Shown here: piece after piece, positions 6,601-6,850 of the stretch
Numbering within the stretch: the first letter of the stretch is position 1
Layout: every line of letters begins with the position of its first letter
Assembly: GCA_030590525.1 (NCBI GenBank)
Contig: JAUUYI010000108.1
Location: 1 to 6,850 of the forward strand
Length of the DNA stretch: 6,850 bases
Direction of reading: 5' to 3'
From: Sedimenticola sp.
GTDB taxonomy: Bacteria; Pseudomonadota; Gammaproteobacteria; Chromatiales; Chromatiaceae
Program-made: the position numbers and the translations under genes
The notes under the pieces: generated by a model
Told to the model about the DNA's origin: nothing
The model's input: the letters and a program-made list of their open reading frames with translations, nothing else
Database searches by the model: none

Positions 6601-6850
6601 GGGAGCCGCGGCCAGGGAGGCGGAGCTGTAGTTGTGGCCGATGACACCGATGACGGTGGGGTCGTCGGCGATGGCCTGGGCAACCTTGGGAGAGATCGTC
6701 TTGTCGTTCCGGTCGTCGAACGCCTTCAGTTTGATGTGGACACCGTTCAGCCCTCCCTGTCGATTGAACTGGTCGACCAGCAGCTGGACACCATTGACGT
6801 GGGAACGGCCGGTGAAGGCGCTGGGACCGGAGAGGTCGGCCACCACCGCC
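3628..6850 (-). CDS. Chimeric receptor-channel: type I SBP, Cys-loop-like domain, MscS pore, cNMP-binding domain (5' partial)
   Basis: Predicted inner-membrane channel sensing a periplasmic ligand and a cytoplasmic cyclic nucleotide. Residues are numbered from the GTG at 6846, which is not the real start: the frame stays open to the edge, so the signal peptide and first strand lie outside. Residues 1-375 are a LivJ-like type I binding domain (LSGPSAFTG, NRQGGLNG, DDRND, IGHNYSSAS, ITPSSSNP). Residues 400-595 are beta-rich and resemble prokaryotic Cys-loop ligand-binding domains (TGVSINKVDQLD, FFIWFR, a later LPHS loop). Hydrophobic helices lie near 598-615, 626-650, 660-687 and 701-724. The MscS pore helix is 727-756 (VGLAVQMNISNIFSG), followed by the beta domain (RPFRIGDWI, SIPNS) to about 815. 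A CNB domain spans 920-1035, with FGES and EARSADV giving E990 and R999. The tail is hydrophilic. MscS proteins with a CNB domain are known as bCNG channels; the two extracellular domains are the unusual part. The stop lies 30 nt before the methyltransferase. Ligand unknown. Confidence 0.95.
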   Translation of the reverse strand, partial: AVVADLSGPSAFTGRSHVNGVQLLVDQFNRQGGLNGVHIKLKAFDDRNDKTISPKVAQAIADDPTVIGVIGHNYSSASLAAAPIYHREGVPAITPSSSNPKVTLESPWYFRSVIQSDLEAELSVYYIKAILGSDQVCVIYEDLPYGVDLANVFKAKVEELDMHLSCDIQFQTKSPSLADDLKGIVSDLKKRQGKLGIIYLATHVGEGSILVREMKEQGLGNRIFAPSSFYNHSFMTAFDDLPKEQASPGFYTEGVLVTSPLLFDTANRAAQEFKVIYEEAFGSKPGWHAAFSYDSAKIMLEAARSVGIGSGNRPIDQVRTAIREALNRIDSRDVAVQGITGATFFNNVGDAFKPIFVAEFKRNQPLSAFTQLQQAPMLPNAERLRQYAREGRLLEISGHYLQETHVVQTGVSINKVDQLDEEEVTYLLDFFIWFRHTDAVDPTDIEFVNALEVIDLGEPVVKQVNGNQVYQLYRVQARFRGDFVSLPHSIGRHVLGLAFYHKSQERHRLVFVTDILGMGLIDSDSLAKQLEEGQVLPPGRKLKVFSALVYQNIAARTSLGQGRYVTDRDGLVDFSRFNLAFTVGEHHVSLRRDLPVNSFWLTVGASILLLILPFMARRTGKSEIMSSLLWWTTALGLFSLLLAAELVALRYFAMDNEYDQGLIVVVFDVLWWLVPAGLLVAATYTFIWERLERRTGRMVPNLIKVFTGLVILVLAGFGILSFVLGYKITALLATSGVVAMIVGLAVQMNISNIFSGIAINVERPFRIGDWIKVDDNIEGRVTDITWRSTRMKTRYETLVSIPNSVASESVVTNFSGLQEFYTEKLTVSTDATNSPLYVQKVLLDAVLATRGVMAEPPPISELDGFDESQATYSVVFYFDDFNDKEHLSRRVWLSIWNHLHWAGLGPNQDQQILEKYLRDLPVFRPFLGEELHAVAKSIRMHRYLGGEAVFRAGDQGDSLFIVREGVLSVYGHRGKESIELARLGAGACFGESALVTGEARSADVVALTDTTLYEITKEEIKTLIADRPVVMKHFAHIFSERQQNHKDKLDEKEQSIEEQPQHFPGSINNFSGL

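Noticed and set aside
6844..6846. GTG at 6846 as the true start of the receptor-channel
   Set aside because: The frame is open upstream to the window edge, and the protein would lack a signal peptide and the first strand of the binding domain. The gene is cut by the window.

Overview
The window holds four genes, all on the minus strand, in a compact run that looks like one transcription unit. In reading order: (1) a very large receptor-channel gene, cut by the right edge (3628-6850); (2) a class I SAM-dependent methyltransferase (2770-3597); (3) a fused substrate-binding protein plus ABC-type permease (853-2691); (4) a second, stand-alone permease of the same family (251-874). Spacing is 30 nt, 78 nt and a 22-nt overlap. 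The last 250 bases contain no supportable gene. They hold a tandem intergenic repeat: two identical 37-bp copies, a degenerate third, and a small hairpin.

The organism is probably a GC-rich Gram-negative proteobacterium. The evidence is a signal-anchored periplasmic binding domain, MscS and polar-amino-acid permease types common there, and high GC at third codon positions. A gammaproteobacterium is my best guess, but nothing in the window fixes the taxon.

The most striking item is the 1072+ residue protein. It joins, in order, a type I (LivJ-like) periplasmic ligand-binding domain, a beta-rich extracellular domain that reads like the ligand-binding domain of prokaryotic Cys-loop channels, about five membrane helices ending in an MscS pore, the MscS cytoplasmic beta domain, and a C-terminal cyclic-nucleotide-binding domain with its key Glu and Arg intact. 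It looks like a channel with outside ligand sensing and inside cyclic-nucleotide control in one chain.

The two permease genes are clearly polar-amino-acid ABC permeases (HisM/GlnP type). Both lack the usual GQ-x-EAA-x3-G stretch of the EAA loop that docks on the ATPase, and no ATPase gene is present. I infer that the operon may encode a solute-sensing membrane system (a ligand- and cNMP-gated channel with a permease-like receptor) rather than an ordinary importer. This is a hypothesis. Homologue alignment, neighbourhood conservation and structure prediction would test it.
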